Shown here: one piece after another, positions 8,489 to 17,879 of the stretch
How positions within the stretch are numbered: the first letter of the stretch is position 1
How the letters are laid out: each line of letters starts with the position of its first letter
NCBI GenBank assembly: GCA_050953445.1
Contig: JBMNMS010000001.1
Location: 372,001 to 436,000 of the forward strand
Source of the DNA: JBMNMS01 sp050953445
GTDB lineage: Bacteria > Bacillota > Clostridia > Peptostreptococcales > Anaerovoracaceae
Direction of reading: 5' to 3'
Length of the DNA: 64,000 nucleotides
Position numbers and translations under genes: made by a program
Notes under the pieces: model-generated
Told to the model about the DNA's origin: nothing
Database searches by the model: none
What the model saw: only the letters and a program-made list of their open reading frames with translations

Positions 8489-9878
8489 TGAGCCCCCGTC
8501 CATCGCTTATTTTCTTTATGCAACTTTTAAAATGTTCCCCTCTTTCCTCGTAACTGCCATACATATCCCAACTGGCACAGGCAGGGGAAAGAAGAACCGT
8601 ATCCCCATGCTCAGCAATCCTCCTTGCCTCATAAACACATTCCTCCATGGTGCTGCACATGATTGTTTCATTAAAGCCCGATTTTAGAGCCTCTTCCTTA
8701 ATCAAGGGGCCCGTCTCCCCCATTAGAATCAAGACTTTAACTTTACCTTTAAAGGTCTTGATGAGCTCCTTAAATGAGGCATCTTTGTTATATCCTCCAG
8801 CTATGAGCACAATCCCACCATCGATTGCCTCCAATGCTTTTATAGAGGCATCCGGATTGGTTCCCTTTGAGTCATTGATATATCGAACCCCCTCTATTAG
8901 GGCAACAAATTCCATCCTATGCTCCACCCCTTCAAATTCCTGTAGAGCTGCCCCGATAATTTCAGGATTGATTCCCGCAAAATAGGCAATGGCTGCTGCT
9001 GCCATGGCATTTTCCAAGTTGTGCCCCCCCGGAATCTTCAGATCTCCTACACCACATATGTCGATAATCTTTCCATCCTCCGGTGTTCCCTTCGTACAGG
9101 GTGCGATTACAATGCGATCTTTCTTTAGAAAGCATCCCGGCACACATTCTTTGGTTCTGCTAAAACCCACCACCGTTGCCGGGCAGTTCTCTTTAAGAGC
9201 CAAGGCCTCGGGATCATCATAATTTACCACAAAATAGTCATCTTCTTTTTGCTTTTCATATATTTTGCCTTTGATCTTAGCATAGTTTTCCAATGTTCCA
9301 TGGCGATCCATGTGATCTGGTGTAATATTTAACACCGCTGATACCAGGGGATGGAAAAGGGATACGGTTTCCAACTGAAAACTGCTTACCTCTGTTATCA
9401 TCCATTGATCCTCCCCGGCATTAGGTGCTTTTCTAATAACCGGTATTCCCACGTTACCGACAACTTCTGCTTTTTCTCCCGCCTTGGCAAAGATTTCACC
9501 CACCAATGTGGTGGTGGTGGTCTTCCCGTTCGTTCCCGTTATGGCTACATATTTGCATTTACTTAACCGGTAGGCCAGCTCCAATTCGCCTACAACCTCA
9601 GCCCCATTAGCTGCCGCTTCTACGACAAAGTCTGTCTCAGGCGATATCCCCGGGCTCATTACTACCATATCGAAGTCTCCAATGCCTATGGGATTTGTTC
9701 CCAAGAAATGCTTTATCCCATTCCTCTTTAAATAATCCATGAGCTTCCGGTCCATTTCCCCCGCCATCTTCTTATCGTAAACGGTTATGCCCCACCCCCG
9801 GTCAAAAAGAACTTCCATGGCTCCAATACCGGATTTGCCAAGCCCCACGATCAATGCCTTCCCCATATTATAATCCAT
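8460..9878 (-). CDS. murD: UDP-N-acetylmuramoyl-L-alanine--D-glutamate ligase MurD
   Basis: Cytoplasmic ATP-dependent ligase that adds D-glutamate to UDP-MurNAc-L-Ala. The 472-residue protein has the N-terminal Rossmann domain (ALIVGLGKSGIGA), the central Mur ligase P-loop GTNGKTTTTTLVG near 114, the HMDRHG motif near 190, and a C-terminal domain with NDSKGTNPDA near 322. AGAGGA stands eight bases before the ATG. It lies between mraY (12-base gap) and ftsW (overlap). Confidence 0.96.
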   Translation of the reverse strand: MDYNMGKALIVGLGKSGIGAMEVLFDRGWGITVYDKKMAGEMDRKLMDYLKRNGIKHFLGTNPIGIGDFDMVVMSPGISPETDFVVEAAANGAEVVGELELAYRLSKCKYVAITGTNGKTTTTTLVGEIFAKAGEKAEVVGNVGIPVIRKAPNAGEDQWMITEVSSFQLETVSLFHPLVSAVLNITPDHMDRHGTLENYAKIKGKIYEKQKEDDYFVVNYDDPEALALKENCPATVVGFSRTKECVPGCFLKKDRIVIAPCTKGTPEDGKIIDICGVGDLKIPGGHNLENAMAAAAIAYFAGINPEIIGAALQEFEGVEHRMEFVALIEGVRYINDSKGTNPDASIKALEAIDGGIVLIAGGYNKDASFKELIKTFKGKVKVLILMGETGPLIKEEALKSGFNETIMCSTMEECVYEARRIAEHGDTVLLSPACASWDMYGSYEERGEHFKSCIKKISDGRGLNGKGERRKE

Positions 9879-9890
9879 TTATATTTCCTC

Positions 9891-10853
9891 TCATGACAGC
9901 GCTAACAAACTTAAAATGCATAATCCCAGGGTAACCAGCCAAAAAACGGCCACTACCTTCGTTTCCTTCCAACCGGATAATTCAAAGTGATGATGGAGGG
10001 GGGCCATCTTAAATAACCGCTTCCCACCGGTTTTTTTAAAATATAAAACCTGCAGAATCACAGACAATGCCTCAGCCACATACACCCCTCCGGCCATTGG
10101 TATTATCAATTCTATGTTCATCATAATTGCCGCAACAGCTACTCCACCTCCAAGGGCCAGCGATCCCGTGTCCCCCATAAAAATCTTTGCCGGGTGCCGA
10201 TTAAAAAACAAAAACCCCAGACATGCCCCGGTAAGTGCCGCACAAAATATTGCCGTAGATCCGAAATTATAGGCCACCCCCACCAGTGCCAGAAAAAGAG
10301 CTACTATCATGGTGCACCCAGCAGCCAATCCGTCAAGTCCATCAGTCAAATTTACACTATTAGCCATGGCTACCACCACAAAGGCTATAAAAGGTATATA
10401 AAAAATTCCCAAATCCCAGTGGCGGTCAACGAAAGGCACATAGATGCTTGTTCCATATACGGACACCTTCGCCTGATACATTGCCAAAGTCATTGCAATT
10501 ATTATTTGCAAAAACAGTTTCTGTTTAGCTGTCAGTCCCAGGTTTCTCTTCTTGGCCACCTTTACAAAATCATCCAAGAATCCTAAAATACCAAAGGCTA
10601 AAAAGGCCAATAGCCCTATAAACATGTTGGTATCGTAAGCACCCGTTACCAGACATCCTGTCACCGTTGCCCCAATTATTACAATTCCACCCATAGTAGG
10701 GGTTCCGGATTTTATCAAATGGGTTCCCGGCCCCTCCTCCCGAATGCTTTGCCTTGCCTTTATACGTTTTAAAAAAGGTATGAATAGAGGGGTTGCTACG
10801 AGCATAACAACCAATGCCACCCCTGCTGGAAGTATTATCTGCGAATATTGCAT
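9891..10853 (-). CDS. mraY: Phospho-N-acetylmuramoyl-pentapeptide transferase MraY
   Basis: Integral membrane enzyme that moves phospho-MurNAc-pentapeptide to undecaprenyl phosphate, forming lipid I. The 320-residue length and about ten membrane segments fit. Signature motifs are GTPTMGG near 49, FLDDFVKVAKKRNLGL near 92, NLTDGLDGLAAG near 168, FMGDTGSLALGG near 225 and the APLHHHFE histidine motif near 283. AAGGAG stands seven bases before the ATG. It lies 16 bases after murF. Confidence 0.97.
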   Translation of the reverse strand: MQYSQIILPAGVALVVMLVATPLFIPFLKRIKARQSIREEGPGTHLIKSGTPTMGGIVIIGATVTGCLVTGAYDTNMFIGLLAFLAFGILGFLDDFVKVAKKRNLGLTAKQKLFLQIIIAMTLAMYQAKVSVYGTSIYVPFVDRHWDLGIFYIPFIAFVVVAMANSVNLTDGLDGLAAGCTMIVALFLALVGVAYNFGSTAIFCAALTGACLGFLFFNRHPAKIFMGDTGSLALGGGVAVAAIMMNIELIIPMAGGVYVAEALSVILQVLYFKKTGGKRLFKMAPLHHHFELSGWKETKVVAVFWLVTLGLCILSLLALS

Positions 10854-10869
10854 TATCTGCTCCTTGTTA

Positions 10870-12258
10870 TCAGTCTTCTTCGGTGTATTTCCATTTCAAC
10901 TGTTCTACGGTCTTTTCCATTTCCATAAACCTTGATCCTTTGACCAGTATTATATCATCAGGCTTAATCAATTTAACCATCTCATTGTGAAAATCCTCCT
11001 TGTTACGGAAGTGGTGAATTTCAATCCTTCCGGCCGCCCCCATGGAAACAAAGCGGGAAAGCTCACCTACCGTAATTAGAATATCAAGAGGCTTATCCTT
11101 TATATATTCCCCTAAACTCAAATGGAATTTTTCCGAATCCTTACCCAGCTCTCCCATGTCGCCTAAAATAGCGATTCTTCTCCCCCCTTTTACAGAAGAC
11201 AACATATCTATGGCAGCCCTCATCGATTGGGGGTTTGCATTGTAGCTGTCGTCTATGATCTTAATGCCACCTCCATTATACAAAAAACCGCGTTTATCTG
11301 CAGGTCTGAATTTTTTCAATCCCTCCACCGCCTCCTCCATGGAAACACCGCATGTTAAAGCAGCACCTACTGCAATGGCTCCGTTTATCGCATTGTGCCT
11401 CCCCGGAATCGATAAAGAAAACATGGTTTTTTTGCCTTCATAACACAGGGTAAAACTTACCCCCTCCTCTCCCATATCATTTATCTTGTCCAGTTGGATT
11501 TCCCCCTGGCCACCAACCCTTAAAACCCTATACGGTCCATTGAGGACTGTTTTTGAAAGCAGTTCATCATCGCCATTTATAACAAGTGTATCACCGGATT
11601 CCAGGAAATCCACAATCTCCATTTTTGCCTTAAGTATGTTTTCCCTACTCCCTAACCGCTCTAAGTGGGCAACACCCACATTGGTAATAACCGCTACATT
11701 CGGATGCACCAACTCCGCCAACCTATGAATCTCTCCCAGGCAATCCATGCCCATTTCAAATACCGCTGCCTCCGTCTGTTCCTCCACATTAAAAATACTA
11801 AGGGGAAGCCCTATGGCATTATTGTAATTCAAAGGATTCCTGACGGTGTTATATTTTTCCGACAAAATGCAATAGAGCATCTCCTTGGTCGTAGTCTTGC
11901 CCACACTTCCCGTAACACCGACCTTTTTTATATTGAAACGATTTAGATAGTAGGCTGCAACCTGCTGCAATGCCACTACCGTGTCCTCCACCCTAATAAT
12001 CGCTGTCCCTTTTTCCAGCGCCTTGCTCGTGGCCTCATCCCGTTTAGAGGAAATTAAAACCGCAGTGCATCCCTTTTTTATGGCTTCGATTATATAATCA
12101 TGACCATCCACCCTTTCACCGGGTATTGCAACGAACATCGTTTTAGGGGTTATTATCCTAGAATCGATGAATACGCCGTTAATTTGATTGTCTCGATTCC
12201 CGGCAATCAATGCCCCTTGGGTCGCTTCTAATATTTCATTGATGCTCATATTCTTCAT
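10870..12258 (-). CDS. murF: UDP-N-acetylmuramoyl-tripeptide--D-alanyl-D-alanine ligase MurF
   Basis: Adds D-Ala-D-Ala to the UDP-MurNAc tripeptide, the last cytoplasmic precursor step. The 462-residue product shows the FVAIPGERVDGHDYI substrate domain, the P-loop GSVGKTTTKEML near 115, NYNNAIGLPLS near 143 and DDSYNANPQSM near 325. Its P-loop TK pattern and the VDGHD motif separate it from MurE and MurD. It follows murE after 13 bases with its own GGGGAGA site. Confidence 0.95.
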   Translation of the reverse strand: MKNMSINEILEATQGALIAGNRDNQINGVFIDSRIITPKTMFVAIPGERVDGHDYIIEAIKKGCTAVLISSKRDEATSKALEKGTAIIRVEDTVVALQQVAAYYLNRFNIKKVGVTGSVGKTTTKEMLYCILSEKYNTVRNPLNYNNAIGLPLSIFNVEEQTEAAVFEMGMDCLGEIHRLAELVHPNVAVITNVGVAHLERLGSRENILKAKMEIVDFLESGDTLVINGDDELLSKTVLNGPYRVLRVGGQGEIQLDKINDMGEEGVSFTLCYEGKKTMFSLSIPGRHNAINGAIAVGAALTCGVSMEEAVEGLKKFRPADKRGFLYNGGGIKIIDDSYNANPQSMRAAIDMLSSVKGGRRIAILGDMGELGKDSEKFHLSLGEYIKDKPLDILITVGELSRFVSMGAAGRIEIHHFRNKEDFHNEMVKLIKPDDIILVKGSRFMEMEKTVEQLKWKYTEED

Positions 12259-12271
12259 GCTTATCTCCCCT

Positions 12272-13744
12272 TTATCCTTCGGATAGTATACTTTCCACCG
12301 TTTTCCTGTCGCTAAAATATATTTTTTTGTCCCCTATAATCTGATAATCCTCATGGCCTTTGCCTGCTATCAATATTGCATCTCCTTTTTCATATATGTC
12401 GATTGCCCTTCTTATAGCTTCTTTTCTGTCATCGATTATTTCATAAATGCAATGGGTTTCATATATTCCTTCTTCTATCTGCGCAGCTATTTCTTCCTGT
12501 TTTTCCCCCCTGGGATTATCCGATGTGATTATGCAGTAGTCGCTATAAGTTCCCGCAATCCTGCCCATCATCGGTCTCTTATCCCGATCCCTATCCCCAC
12601 CGCACCCAAAGACGCAGATCAATCTTCCTTTGACAATATCCGCCACCGCCCCCAACGCCTTTTCTAAAGCGTCCGGTGTATGGGCATAGTCTATAATTAT
12701 AAGATAGCCCCTGTGATTTTCCACAAGCTCAAATCTTCCGGGCACAGGGCGAAGATTTTTTATTCCCTCTCTTATTTTATCGAAAGAAATCCCTGCCAAA
12801 CTGCAGCAGGATAGGGATGCCAGTCCATTGTACGCCATAAACACTCCCGGTATCGGCACCCATAGCTTTCCCATATAGCTTCCTCTGCTGAAGATTTCCA
12901 TAACGGAACCTTTTTCAGTGCTTCGTGCTATTTCCCCATAAAAATCTGCCTTTTTATCCTTTAAAGAATAGGATATAACCTTATAGGAGCTGCCCCTTTG
13001 TGCCTTAATTTCCTTTTGCAATCTCAGCCCTCCTGGATCATCCACATTTATTATGGCCCCATCCCTTCCCTGTATAAACAATTTTTTCTTTGCCTGATAA
13101 TATTCTTCCATATCGTGATGAAAGTCCAGATGTTCCCTCGTTAAATTAGTAAAAACGGTATAATCAAACTTGATATCATCTGTCCTTGAAAGCTTTAATC
13201 CATGGGAAGAAACCTCCATAGCACAGTATTTTATGTTAACCTCACACATTTCCTTTAACATTTTTTCAAGCTCGGGAGCCTCCGGTGTAGTATTAGCCGG
13301 ATCGTACCTTTTTTCTATTAAATCATAACCTATTGTTCCTATAACACCGCAGGGATAGCCTGCACCTTCCATTATACTTTTTACCATATAGGAAATCGTC
13401 GTTTTCCCATTTGTACCGGTGATACCAAATATCACCATGGACAAAGAGGGATTTCCATAATAGTTGGCAGCTATTTTGGATAGGGATTTCCTGCTATCAT
13501 CTGTGATCATAAGGGGTACTTCTAAACCTGCTACCATTTTTTCAGCAATAATTGCTGCCGATCCCCTTTTTTCCGCCTCTTTAACAAAGACAGGCTCATC
13601 CATTCCCTCACCTGAAAAGCACACAAATAAATCCCCTTTTTCCACCTTTCTTGAATCGTATTTAATTCCCATTACGCAAATGGTTTCCTGCCCGGGCAAA
13701 CACCTTAGATCGGTACCTGCCAGCAAATCCTTTAGCTTCATCAT
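12272..13744 (-). CDS. murE: UDP-N-acetylmuramoyl-tripeptide synthetase MurE, meso-DAP type
   Basis: Adds the third stem-peptide residue. The DNPR motif (SDNPRGE near 420) marks meso-diaminopimelate as substrate. The central P-loop GTNGKTTISYMV and the TTPEAPEL substrate region are present, and the C-terminus contains AGKGHEDYQ. A longer in-frame reading begins at 13801, but I place the start at the ATG at 13744, giving 490 residues, because AAAGGGG stands just upstream and family members begin near this LKDLL segment. Confidence 0.95.
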   Translation of the reverse strand: MMKLKDLLAGTDLRCLPGQETICVMGIKYDSRKVEKGDLFVCFSGEGMDEPVFVKEAEKRGSAAIIAEKMVAGLEVPLMITDDSRKSLSKIAANYYGNPSLSMVIFGITGTNGKTTISYMVKSIMEGAGYPCGVIGTIGYDLIEKRYDPANTTPEAPELEKMLKEMCEVNIKYCAMEVSSHGLKLSRTDDIKFDYTVFTNLTREHLDFHHDMEEYYQAKKKLFIQGRDGAIINVDDPGGLRLQKEIKAQRGSSYKVISYSLKDKKADFYGEIARSTEKGSVMEIFSRGSYMGKLWVPIPGVFMAYNGLASLSCCSLAGISFDKIREGIKNLRPVPGRFELVENHRGYLIIIDYAHTPDALEKALGAVADIVKGRLICVFGCGGDRDRDKRPMMGRIAGTYSDYCIITSDNPRGEKQEEIAAQIEEGIYETHCIYEIIDDRKEAIRRAIDIYEKGDAILIAGKGHEDYQIIGDKKIYFSDRKTVESILSEG

Positions 13745-13804
13745 CAAGGCCCCTTTCCGAAAGGTGGCTGTTTCATTACCATTTACATTACAATGTTTCA
13801 ATTC

Positions 13805-15802
13805 CTATTTTTTATAAAGATATACAGTAGTACCTTCCTTTACCTTCTCACCCGCCTTCGGGTATTGATCTATTATGGGGAAATCCTCCTTATTGCCAGG
13901 AGCTGGTGATACTATGTATTTTAATCCAACCCCACCCAATATTCCTATCGCTTCCCCGAAACTGGAATTTGTCACATTGGGAACCGCAACCATCCCGCTT
14001 TTCATGGCAGCTTTCTCCTGATCAGTATAGTTGGGTGCCACATTCATATATCTCAGCGTATCCTCCAAAATTGCCTTCACCCCGGGTGCCGCAGTCTGAC
14101 TTCCGAAACCAACCCCTTGCGGGGTATCTACTACCAGTAAAATGGCAATCTGCGGATCGTCCATGGGCGCCATCCCTATAAAGGATGAAAATTTGTCATT
14201 GGAATATCCACCACCCACAGCCTTATTGGCAGTGCCGGTTTTGCCGCCTATCCGGTAGCCGGGAATTTTGGCAGTACCTCCGCCCCCTTCGGATACCACC
14301 GATTCCATAATCATGCACATTTCTTCCGCTGTTTGCTTAGATACAACCTGCCTGACTTTTTGAGGCTCAAAGCTTTCTACCACATTTCCATCCTTATCCA
14401 GCAAGGCTTTAACCAATCTGGGCTCCATAAGCACTCCTTCGTTACCTAAAGCGGATATGGCGGTAATTAGGCTTATGGGTGTAACGGCAATTCCCTGACC
14501 ATAGGATATGGTCGCCAATTCCACCGGCCCCACAACGGATTTTGCCTGAAGCAAATTTTCACCTTCCCCCGGGAAATCGATCCCCGTCTTTTCCATCAGC
14601 CCAAATCGCTCTAAATAGCTATAGAATTTATCCTTACCCATCCTTTGGGCCAGTTGGATAAAAACGGGATTACAAGAATTCTGTACCGCCTGTGTTAAGG
14701 TTTCTGATCCGTGGGCGTTAGGGAATCTCCAGCACTTCAGAAGTCGATCCGCCACCTTATAGGTTCCGCTGCAGTGAAAGCCTTCGCTGGGATTTGTAAC
14801 CCCATCATCCAGAGCGGCAGCTGTGGTTATCAATTTAAAGGTCGATCCCGGCTCATAAGTATCGCTTACGATTGGATTTCTCCACATTTCATTCCAAATT
14901 CTTACCTTCTCCTCACCGGACATTTCCTCCATTTCTTCCGCCAATGCCTGATCAAGGGGAACCCTGGGATTGTTTGGATCATATTCCGGTATGGCAGCCA
15001 TGGCCAGAACCTCCGCTGTCTTCGGATTCATGGCTACGCATATGACTCTTTTCGCCTTAGTGTTTTTTTGAACCTGCACCAAACTTTTTTCCACATAATG
15101 TTGTATAACTTCATCTATGGTAAGCATTACTGAAAGTCCATCCTCGGCTTTAAAATATTTTTCCACTCCGTAAGTTAGACTTTTACCTGCCACATCTGTA
15201 TTTTTAATCCAGCGTCCGGGCAACCCTGAAAGGTAGTTATCATATTTTAATTCTATCCCGGCAAGGCCTCTGTTATCATCCGTTGTGCTTCCTAAAATAT
15301 GGGCGGCAAAGGCTCCTTCCGGATAGTAACGCTTAACATCCTCCGCTATTGAAATCCCTGAAAGTTGTTTTTCCCTTATGAGATCAGCTTTTTCCTTATT
15401 CACATATTTTGCAACCTTAATTAGAGACTTTTGCTGGGTAAGCAAATCCCTTACCTCTTCCTTTTCCATTTCCAATATTTCTGACAAGGCATCGACGGCC
15501 TTATCCAGCTTTTTCTGCCCTTCTTCGCTGGTTTTAGCGGATTTAACATTTTTAGGCCATGCCCAAACCGTATGAGATGTTGCGCTTATCGCCAACTCTT
15601 TACCATTTCTATCATAAATGATGCCCCTTGCGGCTGCGATAGGTGTGTCCTGAGTTTGACGTTCCACGGCCATTTGGGAGTAATAATCGCTTTTAATTAT
15701 CTGTATCCATCCAATTCTAAAAGTCAGGGCCACACACAATACCCCTATTATTACAAAAGCAGCTATTAACCTTCTTTTGTTTCTATTCGACGCCGGCTTC
15801 AT
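13805..15802 (-). CDS. spoVD: SpoVD-type class B penicillin-binding protein with PASTA domain
   Basis: Membrane-anchored peptidoglycan transpeptidase. After one N-terminal membrane helix come the dimerisation domain (ARGIIYDRNGKELA), then the transpeptidase domain with the SxxK serine in YEPGSTFKLIT, the SCN motif in QNSCNPVFIQ, and KTG in GGKTGTAN. The C-terminal 65 residues form one PASTA domain (VPNVTNSSFGEA...), which separates SpoVD from plain FtsI. The frame opens at 15844, but the ATG at 15802 has a GGGGGTG site and is preferred (665 residues). It is the only class B PBP in this cluster, so it may also serve vegetative division; SpoVD is known for cortex synthesis in Bacillus. Confidence 0.9.
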   Translation of the reverse strand: MKPASNRNKRRLIAAFVIIGVLCVALTFRIGWIQIIKSDYYSQMAVERQTQDTPIAAARGIIYDRNGKELAISATSHTVWAWPKNVKSAKTSEEGQKKLDKAVDALSEILEMEKEEVRDLLTQQKSLIKVAKYVNKEKADLIREKQLSGISIAEDVKRYYPEGAFAAHILGSTTDDNRGLAGIELKYDNYLSGLPGRWIKNTDVAGKSLTYGVEKYFKAEDGLSVMLTIDEVIQHYVEKSLVQVQKNTKAKRVICVAMNPKTAEVLAMAAIPEYDPNNPRVPLDQALAEEMEEMSGEEKVRIWNEMWRNPIVSDTYEPGSTFKLITTAAALDDGVTNPSEGFHCSGTYKVADRLLKCWRFPNAHGSETLTQAVQNSCNPVFIQLAQRMGKDKFYSYLERFGLMEKTGIDFPGEGENLLQAKSVVGPVELATISYGQGIAVTPISLITAISALGNEGVLMEPRLVKALLDKDGNVVESFEPQKVRQVVSKQTAEEMCMIMESVVSEGGGGTAKIPGYRIGGKTGTANKAVGGGYSNDKFSSFIGMAPMDDPQIAILLVVDTPQGVGFGSQTAAPGVKAILEDTLRYMNVAPNYTDQEKAAMKSGMVAVPNVTNSSFGEAIGILGGVGLKYIVSPAPGNKEDFPIIDQYPKAGEKVKEGTTVYLYKK

Positions 15803-15830
15803 AATACGTCTCACACCCCCGAAACATAAA

Positions 15831-15873
15831 AATCGGATAAACATAATTATTTCTATGATTTAGTTATCCGATT
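15831..15873 (-). terminator. Possible internal terminator or attenuator between ftsL and spoVD
   Basis: Perfect 10-bp arms (AATCGGATAA / TTATCCGATT) with a 23-base loop; on the transcribed strand the 3' arm runs into UUUUUAUG. It sits in the gap between ftsL and spoVD and would cover the alternative upstream spoVD start at 15844. The long loop makes a strong terminator uncertain. Confidence 0.5.
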
Positions 15874-15913
15874 GGTTTCACTATTAAATTATTATCCTCT
15901 TTGTTCTATCATT

Positions 15914-16363
15914 TTACTCTCCGGCAACCAGTTTTATTCCCGAATCAACACCTTCCCCGCCGACTGCCAGATATACTGTATTTTCGTATTTCGGATATAT
16001 CATTCCCAACTCAGTTATTGCCCGCTCCTCTATGGTTTGAATGTTAGAACAGGTCTTAATATCAAGACTTAATGTCTGTATTTCTCCCTTTGTTTTGTTG
16101 CATTGTGCTATAACTCCATTGATATTGTACTGCACCTTCGCACCGTATGCCGTCAGTATTATGAGACCGATGGCTATTGCTCCTGCCAAAAACATTAAAA
16201 ACATCAGCTTGGCCTTTTCTTTTGCGCCAAAGGTTCTGGCCTCCGCTTTCGCCTTAATCTCCAAATTCTGCTCTTTGATATAGCGATTTTTTCTATGGGG
16301 ATCATAATTATACCTGTTGTAATACTCTCTCCCGTATTCATATCTTCTTTCCGCAGCTATCAT
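15914..16363 (-). CDS. ftsL: FtsL-like septum formation initiator protein
   Basis: A 149-residue bitopic protein: a long charged cytoplasmic tail (about 1-48), one membrane helix (about 52-70) and a short extracytoplasmic coiled-coil (about 75-115) ending in the RAITELGMIYP motif typical of the FtsL/DivIC family. It would pair with FtsQ/DivIB and a DivIC partner in the divisome. FtsL sequences diverge strongly, so the assignment leans on topology and position between rsmH and the PBP gene. Confidence 0.82.
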   Translation of the reverse strand: MIAAERRYEYGREYYNRYNYDPHRKNRYIKEQNLEIKAKAEARTFGAKEKAKLMFLMFLAGAIAIGLIILTAYGAKVQYNINGVIAQCNKTKGEIQTLSLDIKTCSNIQTIEERAITELGMIYPKYENTVYLAVGGEGVDSGIKLVAGE

Positions 16364-16368
16364 TATCC

Positions 16369-17304
16369 CTACCTCTTCTCTACTACCCTCAGCTTTGCAC
16401 TTCGAGCCCTCGGATTCCCTTCTACCTCCTCTTTCCCCGGAGTTAGAGGCTTACTTGTAATTCTTTCTATGTCCGGAAGCTTCCCACAAACGCAAACCGG
16501 AAACTCCTTTGGACAGGTACACGGATTAGCTCTTCTATTGAAGCCTTCCTTTACAATACGATCCTCTAAGGAATGAAATGTTATTATGCATAACCTGCCC
16601 TTAGTTGCCAACAGGTCAATGAAACTATCTATTGCCCTTTCCAACTGGCCTAACTCATCATTCACCTCTATCCGTATGGCCTGAAAAGTTCTTTTGGCGG
16701 GGTGGGGTCCTTCCCTTCTTGCCGATGCCGGTATAGCCCTTTTTATAATATCCACCAGCTGAAAAGTATTTGTAATCGGCCCCTTCCTGCGTTCCATGTG
16801 GATGAATTCGCTTATCCTATGAGCCCACCGTTCCTCCCCATATCTTTTTATCAAATGTCCAAGCTGTTTTTCGTCGTATTCGTTTATCACATCATAAGCC
16901 GTCAAAATATCCGATTGATTCATCCTCATATCCAGCGGTGCATCCTGCATGTAGGAAAAACCCCTTTGGGGGTTATCCAATTGAAATGATGATACCCCCA
17001 GATCCAAAACTGCACCGTCAATGGACTCAAAACCTAAACCTTTTACCAGTCTATAAACATCCTCAAAATTCCCTTGAACAAAGTGTTTTTGACAATGATA
17101 CTCCTTCAATTTAGCCTTTCCGGCTTTTAAAGCATCCTCATCTCTGTCTATCCCTATAAAAACCCCTTGGTGACTCAGCTTCTCACATATGGCAGCCCCA
17201 TGGCCTCCGCCTCCCAATGTACCATCTACATAAACTCCATCAGGAACAATATTCAAATAGTCAATGGTTTCGGTTAGCAGCACCGAAGTATGTTTGAACT
17301 CCAT
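16369..17304 (-). CDS. rsmH: 16S rRNA (cytosine-1402-N4)-methyltransferase RsmH (MraW)
   Basis: S-adenosylmethionine-dependent enzyme that methylates C1402 in the ribosomal decoding centre. The 311-residue product shows the cofactor motif YVDGTLGGGGHGAAI near 25, DLGVSSFQLDNPQRGFSY near 101, and the conserved C-terminus TSKPLTPGKEEVEGNPRARS. It follows mraZ by 16 bases and has AAAGGGG upstream of the ATG. Confidence 0.97.
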   Translation of the reverse strand: MEFKHTSVLLTETIDYLNIVPDGVYVDGTLGGGGHGAAICEKLSHQGVFIGIDRDEDALKAGKAKLKEYHCQKHFVQGNFEDVYRLVKGLGFESIDGAVLDLGVSSFQLDNPQRGFSYMQDAPLDMRMNQSDILTAYDVINEYDEKQLGHLIKRYGEERWAHRISEFIHMERRKGPITNTFQLVDIIKRAIPASARREGPHPAKRTFQAIRIEVNDELGQLERAIDSFIDLLATKGRLCIITFHSLEDRIVKEGFNRRANPCTCPKEFPVCVCGKLPDIERITSKPLTPGKEEVEGNPRARSAKLRVVEKR

Positions 17305-17320
17305 TCCTGTCCCCTTTAGA

Positions 17321-17737
17321 TTAAATCCCTAATTCAGCCATTTTCTCCGCTATATTTTCGTTGTTTTCTTCGTTATAGATGTCCCACTCCTGTCTGCTCC
17401 ATACCTCAACCCGATTTCTTGCTCCAATGGTCACCAAGTCTTTTTCAATTCTGGCATGATCCCTCAGATGCAGGGGAATAGTAATCCTGCCCTGCTTATC
17501 TATCTCACATTCCACAGCGCTGGCAAAGAAATAGCGCACTACGGATCTTGACTCTGCAATAGGAAGCTGTTGAAGCTTGTCCTCAAACCTTTCCCACTCT
17601 TCCATGGAATAGATATAAAGACAGTTTTCTATTCCCTTTGTAATAATCAGCCTAAACCCAAGGTCTTCCCTATATTTTGCGGGTATTATGACCCGACCTT
17701 TCGCATCTATGGAGTTTTGATACTCGCCTATAAGCAT
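17321..17737 (-). CDS. mraZ: Transcriptional regulator MraZ
   Basis: DNA-binding protein of the AbrB-like double-psi fold, acting as a ring-shaped oligomer and known to repress its own cluster. Two MraZ repeats are visible: GEYQNSIDAKGRVIIPAKYRE (about 4-24) and ECEIDKQGRITIPLHLRDHA (about 76-95), each with the DxxGR core. The 138-residue length is normal. It is the first gene of the division cluster, and its binding boxes lie directly upstream. Confidence 0.97.
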   Translation of the reverse strand: MLIGEYQNSIDAKGRVIIPAKYREDLGFRLIITKGIENCLYIYSMEEWERFEDKLQQLPIAESRSVVRYFFASAVECEIDKQGRITIPLHLRDHARIEKDLVTIGARNRVEVWSRQEWDIYNEENNENIAEKMAELGI

Positions 17738-17755
17738 GGTTTTCCCCCATATACT

Positions 17756-17795
17756 ATTTTGCTTTACTCCACTTTACTCCACAGCCCCCCACTTT
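17756..17795 (-). promoter_or_regulatory. MraZ operator: 10-base-period direct repeats
   Basis: Read on the minus strand, four adjacent decamers are AAAGTGGGGG, GCTGTGGAGT, AAAGTGGAGT and AAAGCAAAAT. The first three share GTGG at exact 10-base spacing, as described for MraZ boxes. They overlap the -35/-10 interval of the predicted mraZ promoter, the geometry expected for autorepression. Confidence 0.75.
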
Positions 17796-17799
17796 GCAA
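17771..17799 (-). promoter_or_regulatory. Predicted SigA-type promoter of the dcw cluster
   Basis: Minus strand TTGCAA (17794-17799), 17-base spacer, TAAAGT (17771-17776); four of six matches in each hexamer. The MraZ boxes fill the spacer and the region downstream. Distance to the mraZ ATG is about 34 bases. Confidence 0.55.
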
Positions 17800-17810
17800 G
17801 TAAATTGAGG

Positions 17811-17835
17811 CAAAAAATGGGCTCAAACAGCCCAT
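17811..17835 (-). terminator. Terminator upstream of the mraZ promoter
   Basis: Minus strand ATGGGCT-GTTTG-AGCCCAT followed by a short U run: a typical factor-independent terminator. No gene on that strand lies to its right before groEL at 20.9 kb, so it must end either a short untranslated transcript or a leader that begins in 17.9-18.0 kb. A possible minus-strand promoter is TTGACA (17955-17960), 18 bases, TAAAAG (17931-17936). Confidence 0.65.
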
Positions 17836-17879
17836 ACCTTCCATTTTTTCTTTTCTTCATCCCGTTTGAAGCCGATCAA

